A stretch of 59,329 bases of DNA from an uncultured Bilophila sp. (GCA_902373525.1 CABKMN010000010.1:1-59329), one strand, 5' to 3'; shown: positions 41,746-48,686, counted from the first letter of the stretch. The notes: generated from the sequence alone by a model not told the origin. Made by a program: numbers and translations.

Positions 41746-41774
41746 TTGACCTCCAGAATAATTGTAGTTACAAA
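41746..41774 (+). promoter_or_regulatory. Candidate brnT promoter
   Basis: TTGACC near 41,747 is followed after about 17 bases by a poor -10-like TACAAA. The area is AT-rich and lies just before brnT, behind the 9-bp repeats. The -10 box is weak, so the call is tentative. Confidence 0.3.
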
Positions 41775-41780
41775 AATTCC

Positions 41781-42050
41781 ATGCAATACGAATGGGACGA
41801 AGAGAAACGACGCCTGAATGTCGAAAAGCACGGCGAAGATTTTGCCGACGCGGACAGGCTTGACTGGAGCCGCGCCCATATCGAGCCGGATACGCGCCGA
41901 GACTACGGCGAACCCCGATATGCCGCCCTTGTCCCGCGCGATGACGCCCGCCTCATGTGTCTCGTGTTCACCCCGCGAGGCCGAAGAATGCGCATCATCA
42001 GCTACCGCAAGGCAAACAGCCGGGAGAGAAAAAACTATGAGACGCTATGA
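41781..42050 (+). CDS. brnT: BrnT-family toxin
   Basis: The 89-residue protein has the BrnT RNase toxin pattern: MQYEWDEEKRRLNVEKHGED near the start, FADADRLDWSRAHIEPDTRR, then DYGEPRYAALVPRDDARLMC and the ending RRMRIISYRKANSRERKNYE. BrnT toxins have a RelE-like fold and cut mRNA. ATG 41,781 is chosen because family homology begins there. It is read against the late genes and overlaps brnA by 14 bases. Confidence 0.93.
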   Translation: MQYEWDEEKRRLNVEKHGEDFADADRLDWSRAHIEPDTRRDYGEPRYAALVPRDDARLMCLVFTPRGRRMRIISYRKANSRERKNYETL

Positions 42051-42429
42051 CGAAAACGGCAGGGAGATTGTCGTGTACTCCTCTGATGAGCTTGCGGAAC
42101 TTCCGCGCCTTCCCGGAGCCGGTCGGGAGATGACCGATGAGGAAATCACGGCGGCGGCCCTGTCCGATCCCGACACCCCGCCACCGCCGGAAGACGACAC
42201 GCCCTGCCCCGGCAAGGTCGGACATGAAGCCCTCGCCGACCTGTTCCCGCCGGAAACCGTGGACGCGCTGCTGACGCCCCGCCGGGGCCGCCCGAAGGCG
42301 GAAAAGCCCAAAATCCAGTTTACGGTCCGGTTTGACGCCGACATCGTCGAGCATTTCAGGGCCGGAGGCAGAGGCTGGCAGGCACGCATGGAAGAAACGC
42401 TCCGGCAGGCCATCAGCAAGGGAATGTAG
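42037..42429 (+). CDS. brnA: BrnA-family antitoxin
   Basis: The 130-residue protein is the likely antitoxin. Its C-terminal 40 residues (KIQFTVRFDADIVEHFRAGG, then RGWQARMEETLRQAISKGM) form a ribbon-helix-helix-type DNA-binding domain typical of BrnA. The N-terminal part is acidic and proline-rich (SDPDTPPPPEDDTPC) and would wrap the toxin. BrnA proteins usually repress their own promoter; the 9-bp repeats before brnT are a candidate site. The stop is two bases before a third small ORF. Confidence 0.92.
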   Translation: MRRYDENGREIVVYSSDELAELPRLPGAGREMTDEEITAAALSDPDTPPPPEDDTPCPGKVGHEALADLFPPETVDALLTPRRGRPKAEKPKIQFTVRFDADIVEHFRAGGRGWQARMEETLRQAISKGM

Positions 42430-42431
42430 CT

Positions 42432-42581
42432 ATGAACGACCAGCACATCGGCCCCTCCTTTGATGATTTTCTCAATGAAGAAGAAATGTTGGAAGTATGT
42501 ACTTCCATCGCTCTTGCCCGTGTACGAACATGGCAGGAAGTTCACGCTAAAAATGCTCAGGAATACCCAGAAGAAGAATGA
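42432..42581 (+). CDS. 49-residue protein like the N-terminus of HTH antitoxins
   Basis: The product (HIGPSFDDFLNEEEMLEVCT, then SIALARVRTWQEVHAKNAQE) has the DDFL-x-EE...A..RV..WQ pattern that opens many XRE/Fis-type antitoxins of about 95 residues. The HTH that normally follows is missing; a stop comes instead. It lies two bases behind brnA and before a strong terminator, so it is the third gene of the operon. It may be a stand-alone toxin-binding or regulatory peptide, or the stub of an old antitoxin. Confidence 0.65.
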   Translation: MNDQHIGPSFDDFLNEEEMLEVCTSIALARVRTWQEVHAKNAQEYPEEE

Positions 42582-42586
42582 TAGCA

Positions 42587-42613
42587 GGGCCGCCACGCAG
42601 GGCGGCCCTTTTT
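42587..42613 (+). terminator. Intrinsic terminator of brnTA operon
   Basis: GGGCCGCC-ACGCAG-GGCGGCCC is followed by five T residues. It ends the rightward brnT-brnA-small ORF unit just before the end of the leftward gene at 42,621. Confidence 0.93.
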
Positions 42614-42620
42614 CGTCGCA

Positions 42621-43514
42621 TCACGCCAACGCCACTCCCCTGCCCCGCTTCCAGAGGGCCAGCATTTCCAGTCCGCGCCGGGCGTTCTCTTCGAGTTCTT
42701 CCGGCGTGGGCATGCGTAAGGGGTCAGCCGTCAAGCGGGCCTCAGCAACCGGCGCAGTCGGTGACGGAACGGAAGCGGTTGAAGCGGCCATTGTGCCGGA
42801 CCCGGCGATATGGTCGGCCCGCTTGGCGGCGTTGGCGAACCACTTGCGCAGGAACAGCAGGATATTGCGGATATCCTGCCCGCGAATGGCGCACCATGTC
42901 CGCGCCCGCTCGATCTGTTTCGCGTAGTCCACGCCGGGGAAATCCCGCTTGAGGATGCGGGCCACCTCGTCGGAAACGACCAACGGGGCGGGACCACTCT
43001 CCGGGGCCTTCGCGGGCGCGCCTTCCACAGGCGCAGCGCCCGCTGATATCTTGTCTTTTTCTCTTATCTTATATCGCGAGGATACCGATACCGTATCGGC
43101 GCCGCAGGCGTTCGGCCTCGGCGGGCGCGAGCCGGAGGCTTCCATGATGTGTGGATAGCGTTCGATGATGGCCTTGCGGATGGTATCCGACTCGACCTTG
43201 GCGAGCTGGCCGCGCATGGCCGCCACCATCTTCGGCGAGGATGTGCACTGGTGCCGGATGTAGCTGGCGAGCCACACCTCGCCGCCGTCGATGATGGCCT
43301 TGCCGTCCCGCCGGAAGCGTTCCAGCGCGGCGTCCACGTCCGGGCCGGGGCAGGCGGTCTGGAAGGCGAGCATGCGCCGGGACGCCTGAAACACGCCCAC
43401 GAGGTTGGTGTGGGCGCTGGAGAACAGGTGGATGTAGACGAGCTTTTCGGTCGCGCTCAGGGATTCGACATACGGGTCCGTCCAGTACCGCTGGTCAATG
43501 ACGCGGAGGGCCAT
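42621..43514 (-). CDS. Phage replication-type winged-helix protein
   Basis: The 297-residue protein begins with ALRVIDQRYWTDPYVESLSA and TEKLVYIHLFSSAHTNLVGV, a pattern seen in phage replication-initiator-like winged-helix proteins (DnaD-/Rep_O-like). The middle is basic and Pro/Ala-rich. A second helical domain (about 185-230: LKRDFPGVDYAKQIERARTW, LLFLRKWFANAAK) might bind DNA or helicase loader. Start ATG 43,514 with a GGGGGG site; the GTG three bases before is less likely. It lies far from the main replication genes, in the accessory island. Function is inferred. Confidence 0.6.
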   Translation of the reverse strand: MALRVIDQRYWTDPYVESLSATEKLVYIHLFSSAHTNLVGVFQASRRMLAFQTACPGPDVDAALERFRRDGKAIIDGGEVWLASYIRHQCTSSPKMVAAMRGQLAKVESDTIRKAIIERYPHIMEASGSRPPRPNACGADTVSVSSRYKIREKDKISAGAAPVEGAPAKAPESGPAPLVVSDEVARILKRDFPGVDYAKQIERARTWCAIRGQDIRNILLFLRKWFANAAKRADHIAGSGTMAASTASVPSPTAPVAEARLTADPLRMPTPEELEENARRGLEMLALWKRGRGVALA

Positions 43515-43735
43515 CACTCACCCCCCACGTTCGGATTGAGCGCATCCCGAATGTCCATCAGCTCGTGGGACACGTCGTCAAGGACGCGGGCAAGGCCGCC
43601 GAGGGCGACGGGTTCCTCGCCCAGTTCGTCCAGTAAGCGCAGATGTTCGGTAGCAAGGATGACCACGGAAAGCGCGTTGTCCACACGGGCGCACAGGCCG
43701 CTGTGCCATTCTGGGGAGTGGAAGAGGTTAGCCAT
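43514..43735 (-). CDS. Small helical hypothetical protein
   Basis: The 73-residue protein is almost all helix (ALSVVILATEHLRLLDELGE, LARVLDDVSHELMDIRDALN). It overlaps the next gene by one base (TGATG) and the one before by eight bases, so it belongs to the 42,621-44,428 leftward operon. I recognise no family. Confidence 0.65.
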   Translation of the reverse strand: MANLFHSPEWHSGLCARVDNALSVVILATEHLRLLDELGEEPVALGGLARVLDDVSHELMDIRDALNPNVGGE

Positions 43736-44246
43736 TGCGTCCCACCTCCAGAGGAAGATTTTCGGAGAATGGGCGGCGCATATTCAGCATCACCCGACGG
43801 ACCTCCGGCAGCCCGCTCCTCTCCGCTCGTGCGAGGATGACGGCATCGCCCACCCGGACATCACGGTTTCGGACTTCATCCGACGACATGGAGCATACCT
43901 CCACACGGCTTGAACCCGTCCGGCGGAACTGAACGCGGACGCGCTGGCCAGAGGAAGAGGCGGTCATGGCGACGATGGTAGCGGTATTGGCGGAGGGGGC
44001 CTTGTAGGGTTCCTGCTCCGGGCGGCGTTCTTCCAGCACAGTACGGAAGATTACGGGGCGTCCGTTCGGCGCGGTGCCGAGTATCACAACATCATCAAGG
44101 CGGATGTCGCGGTTTCGGACTTCATCCGGCGAGAGGGAGCAGGCTTCCAGCGTGGTGGAACCCGCACGCCGGAACTGAATACGGACGCTCCGCCCTGCGG
44201 GAGAAAGCGTCATGGCGACGACAACGGCGGTGGTGGAGGCATTCAT
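43728..44246 (-). CDS. Protein with two tandem 70-residue repeats
   Basis: The 172-residue protein consists of two copies of one domain. Repeat 1 has VVVAMTLSPAGRSVRIQFRR, then CSLSPDEVRNRDIRLDDVVI; repeat 2 has TIVAMTASSSGQRVRVQFRR, then CSMSSDEVRNRDVRVGDAVI. Each looks like a small beta-barrel (SH3/KOW- or translation-protein-like) with a basic strand. Such a form fits nucleic-acid binding, but the family is unknown. The two copies differ at many residues, so the duplication is not recent. The start follows GAGGTGG and overlaps the upstream stop (TAATG). Confidence 0.65.
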   Translation of the reverse strand: MNASTTAVVVAMTLSPAGRSVRIQFRRAGSTTLEACSLSPDEVRNRDIRLDDVVILGTAPNGRPVIFRTVLEERRPEQEPYKAPSANTATIVAMTASSSGQRVRVQFRRTGSSRVEVCSMSSDEVRNRDVRVGDAVILARAERSGLPEVRRVMLNMRRPFSENLPLEVGRNG

Positions 44247-44428
44247 TATGCCACCTCCACGGTCAGGGAAGTGCCGTAGAGCGTCCAGCGGACGCGGCAT
44301 TCGGGGAGGGATTGCAGAGCGCGGGCGGCGAGGTGTTCGCCGGAACGGAGGAGCTTGGAAATAAGCAGGTGCAACGGAACGCACCCGGCGCAACAACCGG
44401 GACGGGAAAGGCTCACGATAGCCGACAT
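44246..44428 (-). CDS. Small hypothetical protein at head of operon
   Basis: The 60-residue protein (MSAIVSLSRPGCCAGCVPLH, LLISKLLRSGEHLAARALQS, ending RVRWTLYGTSLTVEVA) overlaps the next gene by one base. A CCAGC stretch gives three cysteines that may bind zinc. The C-terminal part reads like a single strand-helix unit. It is first in the leftward small-gene operon. Confidence 0.5.
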   Translation of the reverse strand: MSAIVSLSRPGCCAGCVPLHLLISKLLRSGEHLAARALQSLPECRVRWTLYGTSLTVEVA

Positions 44429-44478
44429 GATGAAACTCGCAGTTTTTTTGTATTTCGGAGTCAGCAGAACGCAAAAAA

Positions 44479-44555
44479 CTCCGGGTGCTACAAACTGCCT
44501 GCGAAGCAGCGGACGTATTCCCTCTTGCGAGGTATTGTATTAGTCCACACCCGGA
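44479..44555. ncRNA. tRNA-sized three-stem structure, unassigned
   Basis: CTCCGGGTG (44,479-44,487) pairs perfectly with CACCCGGAG (44,547-44,555). Between them lie two small hairpins, CTGC-GAA-GCAG and CCTC-TTGC-GAGG. The 77-base span resembles a tRNA in size, but no T-arm or anticodon loop of normal form is seen on either strand. It lies in the 390-base gap 44,429-44,819 and may be a leader of the leftward operon. I see no other element there but the promoter at 44,755. Confidence 0.35.
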
Positions 44556-44754
44556 GCTTGAATTCTCCGATAGACCCTTTTCATCCACCGCTATCGTGAA
44601 ACTTGGCTGGATGTTGGGCATAATAAAACCACGTTATGAACGGAACGCGGCCACCGTCGCAGGTATGGTGTTTGTAGCACCTGTAGGGAGCTTGCCAAAG
44701 AGGGCGGGGGAAGTCAAGAGAGCCGGAGAAAATCCAAAAAATAGAAAAATCTAT

Positions 44755-44788
44755 TGACAGTTATTTCACCCTACACTAAGTGTGTTAG
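44755..44788 (+). promoter_or_regulatory. Promoter and palindromic operator candidate for 44,820 gene
   Basis: A consensus TTGACA begins at 44,755. Seventeen bases on lies a weak -10 around TAAGTG. The 11-base palindrome ACACT-A-AGTGT covers the spacing end, as a repressor site would. AT-rich surroundings support a promoter. Confidence 0.4.
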
Positions 44789-44819
44789 AACATACGCTTT
44801 TATCCAAGAGGAGGACGAG

Positions 44820-45668
44820 ATGGCTAAAAGTATCATGATGAAACACCCCAATACCGGCATCCTGAAGAAAGGTTTATACGGATTCAGCTGGACAACTTTC
44901 TTTTTTGGAGGATTTCCGGCTCTGTTCAGAGGCGGCATTATCATCGGCCTAATTGTGATCGTCCTGAACTGTCTGACTTTTTGTGTTGCTGGTATCATCT
45001 GGGCATTCGTATATAACAAAAAATATACTCTTGGCCTTGTAGAAAAGGGCTATATTTTTTCTGATACTGAAGAAAAAAATAAAGAAGCCAAATGTGCCCT
45101 TGGCATTGCTGAACCTATTACAGAAACTATTATGCCAAGCGTTGAAACCGAAAATCCCCTTAAAGAAAATGACGAAATAGAAGAATATAATGATGATTTA
45201 TTTTTTGATGATAACAATAACGAGCTATGGAAAGAAGAATGGCTTGAAGAAATAACCTCATATTTAGGAAAAGAACCTTCTGAAAGTGAAGAAATATCCT
45301 TACGCGACCGTTTTGGCGGCGATCAAGAATGCCTCTATAATTTCAGAATGTACGCATCCCGTGTGAACCGCGGGCGGACGCTTTGTTATTCTCCCCCATC
45401 CGATCATTACCACCCTCGTTTCGAGGTATTGCGTAGAGGTGATATCGCCAATGTTTGTGATACATTCGAGTATGACATGCTGGATTTCTTGAAAATGTAT
45501 GAACTTCGATCTATAGGTACTGCTCTGGGTATGCCTTCTGTCGGAAGGAGTATGAAAGAAGCCAAAGAGTTGCTGATGAAAGTCTCAAAGGAAAAACTAG
45601 CTGAGGCGTGGCAGACCACGGGAATGGATATTCAAGATTTCTATCGGTTAGATATCCTTAAAAAATAA
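44820..45668 (+). CDS. Membrane protein with acidic linker, possible defence or exclusion factor
   Basis: The 282-residue protein has an N-terminal membrane part (KGLYGFSWTTFFFGGFPALF, then GGIIIGLIVIVLNCLTFCVA, GIIWAFVYNKKY) of the type in small HrgC/DUF2628-like proteins. Next is an acidic linker (about 95-140, e.g. EENDEIEEYNDDLFFDDNNN-like) and a helical cytoplasmic domain (about 145-282) I do not recognise. The ribosome site AAGAGGAGG is strong. The gene is far more AT-rich than the phage, so it came from elsewhere. It precedes the AlbA/Schlafen-type gene in the same direction, so the two may work together. Confidence 0.7.
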   Translation: MAKSIMMKHPNTGILKKGLYGFSWTTFFFGGFPALFRGGIIIGLIVIVLNCLTFCVAGIIWAFVYNKKYTLGLVEKGYIFSDTEEKNKEAKCALGIAEPITETIMPSVETENPLKENDEIEEYNDDLFFDDNNNELWKEEWLEEITSYLGKEPSESEEISLRDRFGGDQECLYNFRMYASRVNRGRTLCYSPPSDHYHPRFEVLRRGDIANVCDTFEYDMLDFLKMYELRSIGTALGMPSVGRSMKEAKELLMKVSKEKLAEAWQTTGMDIQDFYRLDILKK

Positions 45669-45693
45669 GTTGTTTCCAGAAGATATTCTGTAA

Positions 45694-45719
45694 GGCGGCA
45701 GTGTTAAACACTTGCCGCC
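45694..45719 (+). terminator. GGCGGC hairpin between the two AT-rich genes
   Basis: GGCGGCA-GTGTT pairs with AACACTTGCCGCC (one bulge), followed by ATTATTTT. It lies 26 bases behind the membrane-protein gene. A close relative of this stem lies in both copies of the 190-bp repeat (47,168 and 48,140). It is probably a leaky terminator, since no other clear promoter for the next gene is seen. Confidence 0.7.
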
Positions 45720-45746
45720 ATTATTTTAATAAAATAAGGAGATTAT

Positions 45747-46877
45747 ATGAATACAAAAAAAGGCACACTAATAAATATAGTTACTGAATTGTTATCTAAA
45801 AATAAAGAAGGAGACTACTGGGATTTTAAAGAAAAATATGGAGACAACGGTTCATTAATCCATGATATTATATGTCTTGCAAATACCATAACTCATAATG
45901 GCGATAGATATATCATATATGGAATAACTGATGATTTTAGAATTGTCGGTCTTGATGAATCAAAATGTAAAAAACAAGCAGACATAATTGATTTACTCAG
46001 AAACGCTCATTTTTCCAATATTCATCCAGATATATTCTTAGATACAATATATATTGAAAATAAAAGAATAGATGTACTAACAATAAAAGATGATGATAAT
46101 AAACCGTATTTTCTTGAAAAGGAATACAATAAAGGAAAACGACTAACACCTGGTACAATTTATATACGAAAAAGAGATTCTAATACGCCAAATGATAGTT
46201 CTGCATCATTTTATGATATTGAAAAAATATGGAAACATCGTTTTGGAATAGACCTTAGCGGGATAGAGCGTGTAAAATTTTTAATGAAATCCCCTAGTGA
46301 TTGGGAACATATTGAATCAATTGATGGAAGCTATATTTATCATAAATTATTCCCTGAATATAGAATAACATATTCTGAAAGTGAAGAACGTTTTGGCGAG
46401 GCTTATATATGTTCATACCTCGATACAACTTTTAATTATTTTGAAGCAGATATATATTTTTACGGAACAAGACTCCATCGCATACCATGCGTCAGTTGTG
46501 ACGGCGCTAGAACGCTAATAGTATGTCCAGAGTCAAGACTAATAAATAATAAGCATCCTATTTATTTTTATAAAAAAAATACAATATATTATCTTTTGCA
46601 TCGAATAATGAATCCAAATGGAGATACTTCTTGTCAAGAATTAGAAGGTATACCTAACGAATATATTATGCTTTTTAACGATGACTGTGAGCTTGATTGT
46701 TATCTATCATACTTATATAGCAGAATAGATAAGCTTGACCTGATAGAAAAATATAAATCATACGATGGAGAACCATGTAAGACTTTTGAAGAGCGAGTCA
46801 ATTTTATTAAAAAATGTATATTTATATATTGCGAATGGAAGCAAAAGGACTTTTCAAAAAGATATTTTTTCCGATAA
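45747..46877 (+). CDS. AlbA_2/Schlafen-type putative DNA-binding protein
   Basis: The 376-residue protein has an AlbA_2 (Schlafen core-like) domain in its first 150 residues: KEGDYWDFKEKYGDNGSLIH with the usual acidic residues, DIICLANTITHNGDRYIIYG and ITDDFRIVGLD. Further are LRNAHFSNIHPDIFLDTIYI and YIRKRDSNTPNDSSASFYDI, typical of the domain end. The C-terminal 220 residues are unknown. Such proteins are often tRNA/RNA nucleases or regulators in defence loci. GC is far below that of the phage. ATG follows AAGGAGATTAT. It may form a two-gene unit with the membrane protein upstream. Confidence 0.8.
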   Translation: MNTKKGTLINIVTELLSKNKEGDYWDFKEKYGDNGSLIHDIICLANTITHNGDRYIIYGITDDFRIVGLDESKCKKQADIIDLLRNAHFSNIHPDIFLDTIYIENKRIDVLTIKDDDNKPYFLEKEYNKGKRLTPGTIYIRKRDSNTPNDSSASFYDIEKIWKHRFGIDLSGIERVKFLMKSPSDWEHIESIDGSYIYHKLFPEYRITYSESEERFGEAYICSYLDTTFNYFEADIYFYGTRLHRIPCVSCDGARTLIVCPESRLINNKHPIYFYKKNTIYYLLHRIMNPNGDTSCQELEGIPNEYIMLFNDDCELDCYLSYLYSRIDKLDLIEKYKSYDGEPCKTFEERVNFIKKCIFIYCEWKQKDFSKRYFFR

Positions 46878-46878
46878 A

Positions 46879-46900
46879 ATGTTGCCTAATATGGCAACAT
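46879..46900. terminator. ATGTTGCC hairpin after the AlbA_2 gene
   Basis: ATGTTGCC-TAATAT-GGCAACAT is a perfect 8-bp stem directly after the stop. No T-run follows. The following stretch to 47,070 holds only very short frames, none of which I can support. Confidence 0.5.
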
Positions 46901-47070
46901 CCATCTCTTCTGCCATAAGAACCTGTTCGCAAGGGTAACCTTCTTTCCGATCCAACTTAGGCAGGCCCGGAAAAGGAGATGTGCTCATGAGGAGACTCTG
47001 GCACGTGCTCGAAGTCGTTGCATCTACGCCCTCAAGCGTCTGATTGATTGGTTCTTCACCACGAAGAACT

Positions 47071-47263
47071 AAAAAAGCGGCCCCGGCAGTGCTGGTACAC
47101 TGCCGGGGCTGAATCTGGTTAAGACCTAACCGGAAAGAAGGCTTCGACAAACTCTCCGAGTCTGCCGGGGCGGTGAGTGTTAACGCACTTGCCGCCCTTC
47201 TTGTTTGGTAAGATAGCAAGCGTTTTGCCATATGGCAATATTTTCGTGCCATATGGCATTTTT
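47071..47263. repeat. Structured direct repeat, copy A
   Basis: A 193-base element that recurs at 48,042-48,235 with about ten differences by eye. It holds GCCCCGGCAGTG/CACTGCCGGGGC (47,080-47,109), GGTTA/TAACC, GGGCGG..CCGCCC (47,168-47,197) and two copies of the palindrome TGCCATATGGCA (47,226 and 47,247). Many differences between copies are in loops, so base-pairing is kept. Copy A is followed by a hicB fragment, so the duplicated unit was hicB end plus this element. Confidence 0.85.
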
Positions 47264-47275
47264 CATCTCTGGCGA

Positions 47276-47315
47276 TTAGGCGTTGGCCGGGTGATATACG
47301 CCTTGGCTGTCGCAG
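47276..47315 (-). pseudogene. Remnant of hicB 3' end
   Basis: Bases 47,276-47,315 match the last 13 or so codons of the intact hicB (48,249 onwards) on the minus strand, but with a small deletion and a frame change (AKAYITRP versus AKAYVRNQ). The rest of the gene is not found. It shows that the copy A/copy B duplication once covered part of the hicAB locus. Confidence 0.6.
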
Positions 47316-47368
47316 CTGTGAGCAGGCAGTAGCCCCGGTAGGAACGCTTGTCAAAAGGAGCGGGAACG

Positions 47369-47620
47369 CTATGCGCTTTCTTTTTCCTCTTTAGCACGCC
47401 GAAAGACGAACATGTTGTAACTTGTCATCACCTCTTTCCCCCCGCCACCACAGCCCGGAGCTTGTGCCGTAGTGATGGTTTCCATAGAGTAAAATTCCCA
47501 TCCATCAACGGCTTCATCATTGATACGTTCTCCGTAGCTTCTGATCGAAGCATGGGCGTCCTGTTCATTTTTCACTTTCAATACCATAGGCGCGGGGACG
47601 GTTTTGTACTCGTAAGCCAT
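47369..47620 (-). CDS. DUF4177-type small protein
   Basis: The 83-residue protein shows the DUF4177 pattern: MAYEYKTVPAPMVLKVKNEQ, then YGERINDEAVDGWEFYSMET and YNMFVFRRAKEE. A Gly/Cys-rich loop (PGCGGGG) is in between. The function of this domain is unknown. ATG 47,620 follows GGAGGAAAAA. It lies 14 bases behind yidD and forms a two-gene unit with it. Confidence 0.8.
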   Translation of the reverse strand: MAYEYKTVPAPMVLKVKNEQDAHASIRSYGERINDEAVDGWEFYSMETITTAQAPGCGGGGKEVMTSYNMFVFRRAKEEKESA

Positions 47621-47634
47621 TTTTTCCTCCATAT

Positions 47635-47838
47635 CTAAGGATAATCGGTGCCACCATTGGGATAGCGGCAACGACGAATTCGCTTGATTCCTTTCCATAT
47701 TCCGGGGAAAGTACCATATTTCTCAATGGATAACCGCATATACTCCGAACAGGTCGGCTCAAATCGGCATCGATCATGCAAAGATGTACTTCTGCGTTGA
47801 TACCAACGTATACATGCTATGGCCAAACGTTGCATCAT
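47635..47838 (-). CDS. yidD: Membrane protein insertion efficiency factor YidD
   Basis: The 67-residue protein has the YidD pattern: IRWYQRRSTSLHDRCRFEPT, then CSEYMRLSIEKYGTFPGIWK and RIRRCRYPNGGTDYP. YidD is membrane-associated and helps the YidC insertase in bacteria. It is normally a housekeeping gene beside rnpA/yidC, so finding it in a prophage is odd. The AT-rich 47,839-48,041 stretch before it probably has its promoter, but I see no strong boxes. Confidence 0.9.
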   Translation of the reverse strand: MMQRLAIACIRWYQRRSTSLHDRCRFEPTCSEYMRLSIEKYGTFPGIWKGIKRIRRCRYPNGGTDYP

Positions 47839-48041
47839 ACGGGGTTCCCTAAATAAAATGTAAAAGGGATATATAAATATATCTTTTTTCCAATAATTGC
47901 AATATAACTATCTATAATGAATGCTTAATAAAAAGAACCAGATGACCTTTTTCCACACTGTGCGGATATTCTCCAAAATGTTGAGAATGGAGTATGGTAC
48001 AGGAAGTTACACACTCGAGCGGTTGGCAAATAGAGCAGATA

Positions 48042-48235
48042 AAAAAAGCGGCCCCGGCAGTGCTAGGAACACTGCCGGGGCTGAATCTGGTTAAGACCTA
48101 ACCGGAAAGAAGACTTCGATAAATTCTCCGAGTCTGCCGGGGCGGTGAGTGTTGACGCACTTGCCGCCCTTCGTGTTTGCTAAGATAGCAAGCGTTTTGT
48201 CATATGGCAATATTTTCGTGCCATATGGCATTTTT
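48042..48235. repeat. Structured direct repeat, copy B
   Basis: The second copy of the element at 47,071. Its stems are GCCCCGGCAGTG/CACTGCCGGGGC (48,051-48,081) and GGGCGG..CCGCCC (48,140-48,169), followed by TGTCATATGGCA and TGCCATATGGCA (48,198 and 48,219). It lies directly behind the intact hicB stop on the minus strand, so it may be the 3' end or terminator region of hicAB. Confidence 0.85.
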
Positions 48236-48248
48236 GTTATCCTGACGT

Positions 48249-48686
48249 TTACGCGTTGGCCTGATTGCGGACGTACGCCTTGGCTGCCGCCGCGAGGAAC
48301 CCGGAGCGGGTCATGCCTTCTTCTTCCGCCGCCCTGTCGATGAGCCGGAGCACGCGGGGCGCGAAGGTCATATTCACGCGCACGGGCTTTTCCGGCTGGG
48401 GGTCGACGGGGACGAGCTGGTACAAGGTGCCTTCCGGGACGTCGATTTCAAGCTCGCGGCAGTGCGCTTCCGCCTTGGACTTGGCCGCAGCCAGACCGGA
48501 AGGGACCGGAAGGGGCGTGCCGCGATCCGCCTCGACCTCGAGCCAGCCGGTAGCCGCGTCCTGTGCCGCTTCAAAGGCTTCCTGCAGCGTGTCGCCGAAG
48601 GTGTTGCAGCCTTCCAAATCCGGGAAGAATACGCAGAACGTGCCGTCTTCCTGCGGCAAAAACTGTGCGATGTAGTGGTGAGCCAT
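48249..48686 (-). CDS. hicB: HicB-family antitoxin
   Basis: The 145-residue protein has the HicB partial RNase H-like domain: YIAQFLPQEDGTFCVFFPDL and EGCNTFGDTLQEAFEAAQDA in the first 60 residues. The C-terminal part (PVRVNMTFAPRVLRLIDRAA, EEEGMTRSGFLAAAAKAY) is a ribbon-helix-helix DNA-binding domain, so it can repress its own promoter. ATG 48,686 with GAGG is chosen; a GTG six bases earlier is less likely. It follows hicA in the same operon. Confidence 0.93.
   Translation of the reverse strand: MAHHYIAQFLPQEDGTFCVFFPDLEGCNTFGDTLQEAFEAAQDAATGWLEVEADRGTPLPVPSGLAAAKSKAEAHCRELEIDVPEGTLYQLVPVDPQPEKPVRVNMTFAPRVLRLIDRAAEEEGMTRSGFLAAAAKAYVRNQANA

Noticed and set aside
44479..44555. tRNA gene
   Set aside because: The closing stem and size fit, but there is no T-loop, no D-arm of normal form and no seven-base anticodon loop on either strand.
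46854..47354. 166-residue minus-strand open frame over repeat copy A
   Set aside because: It begins in the hicB remnant and reads through hairpins; the same repeat in copy B does not keep the frame.
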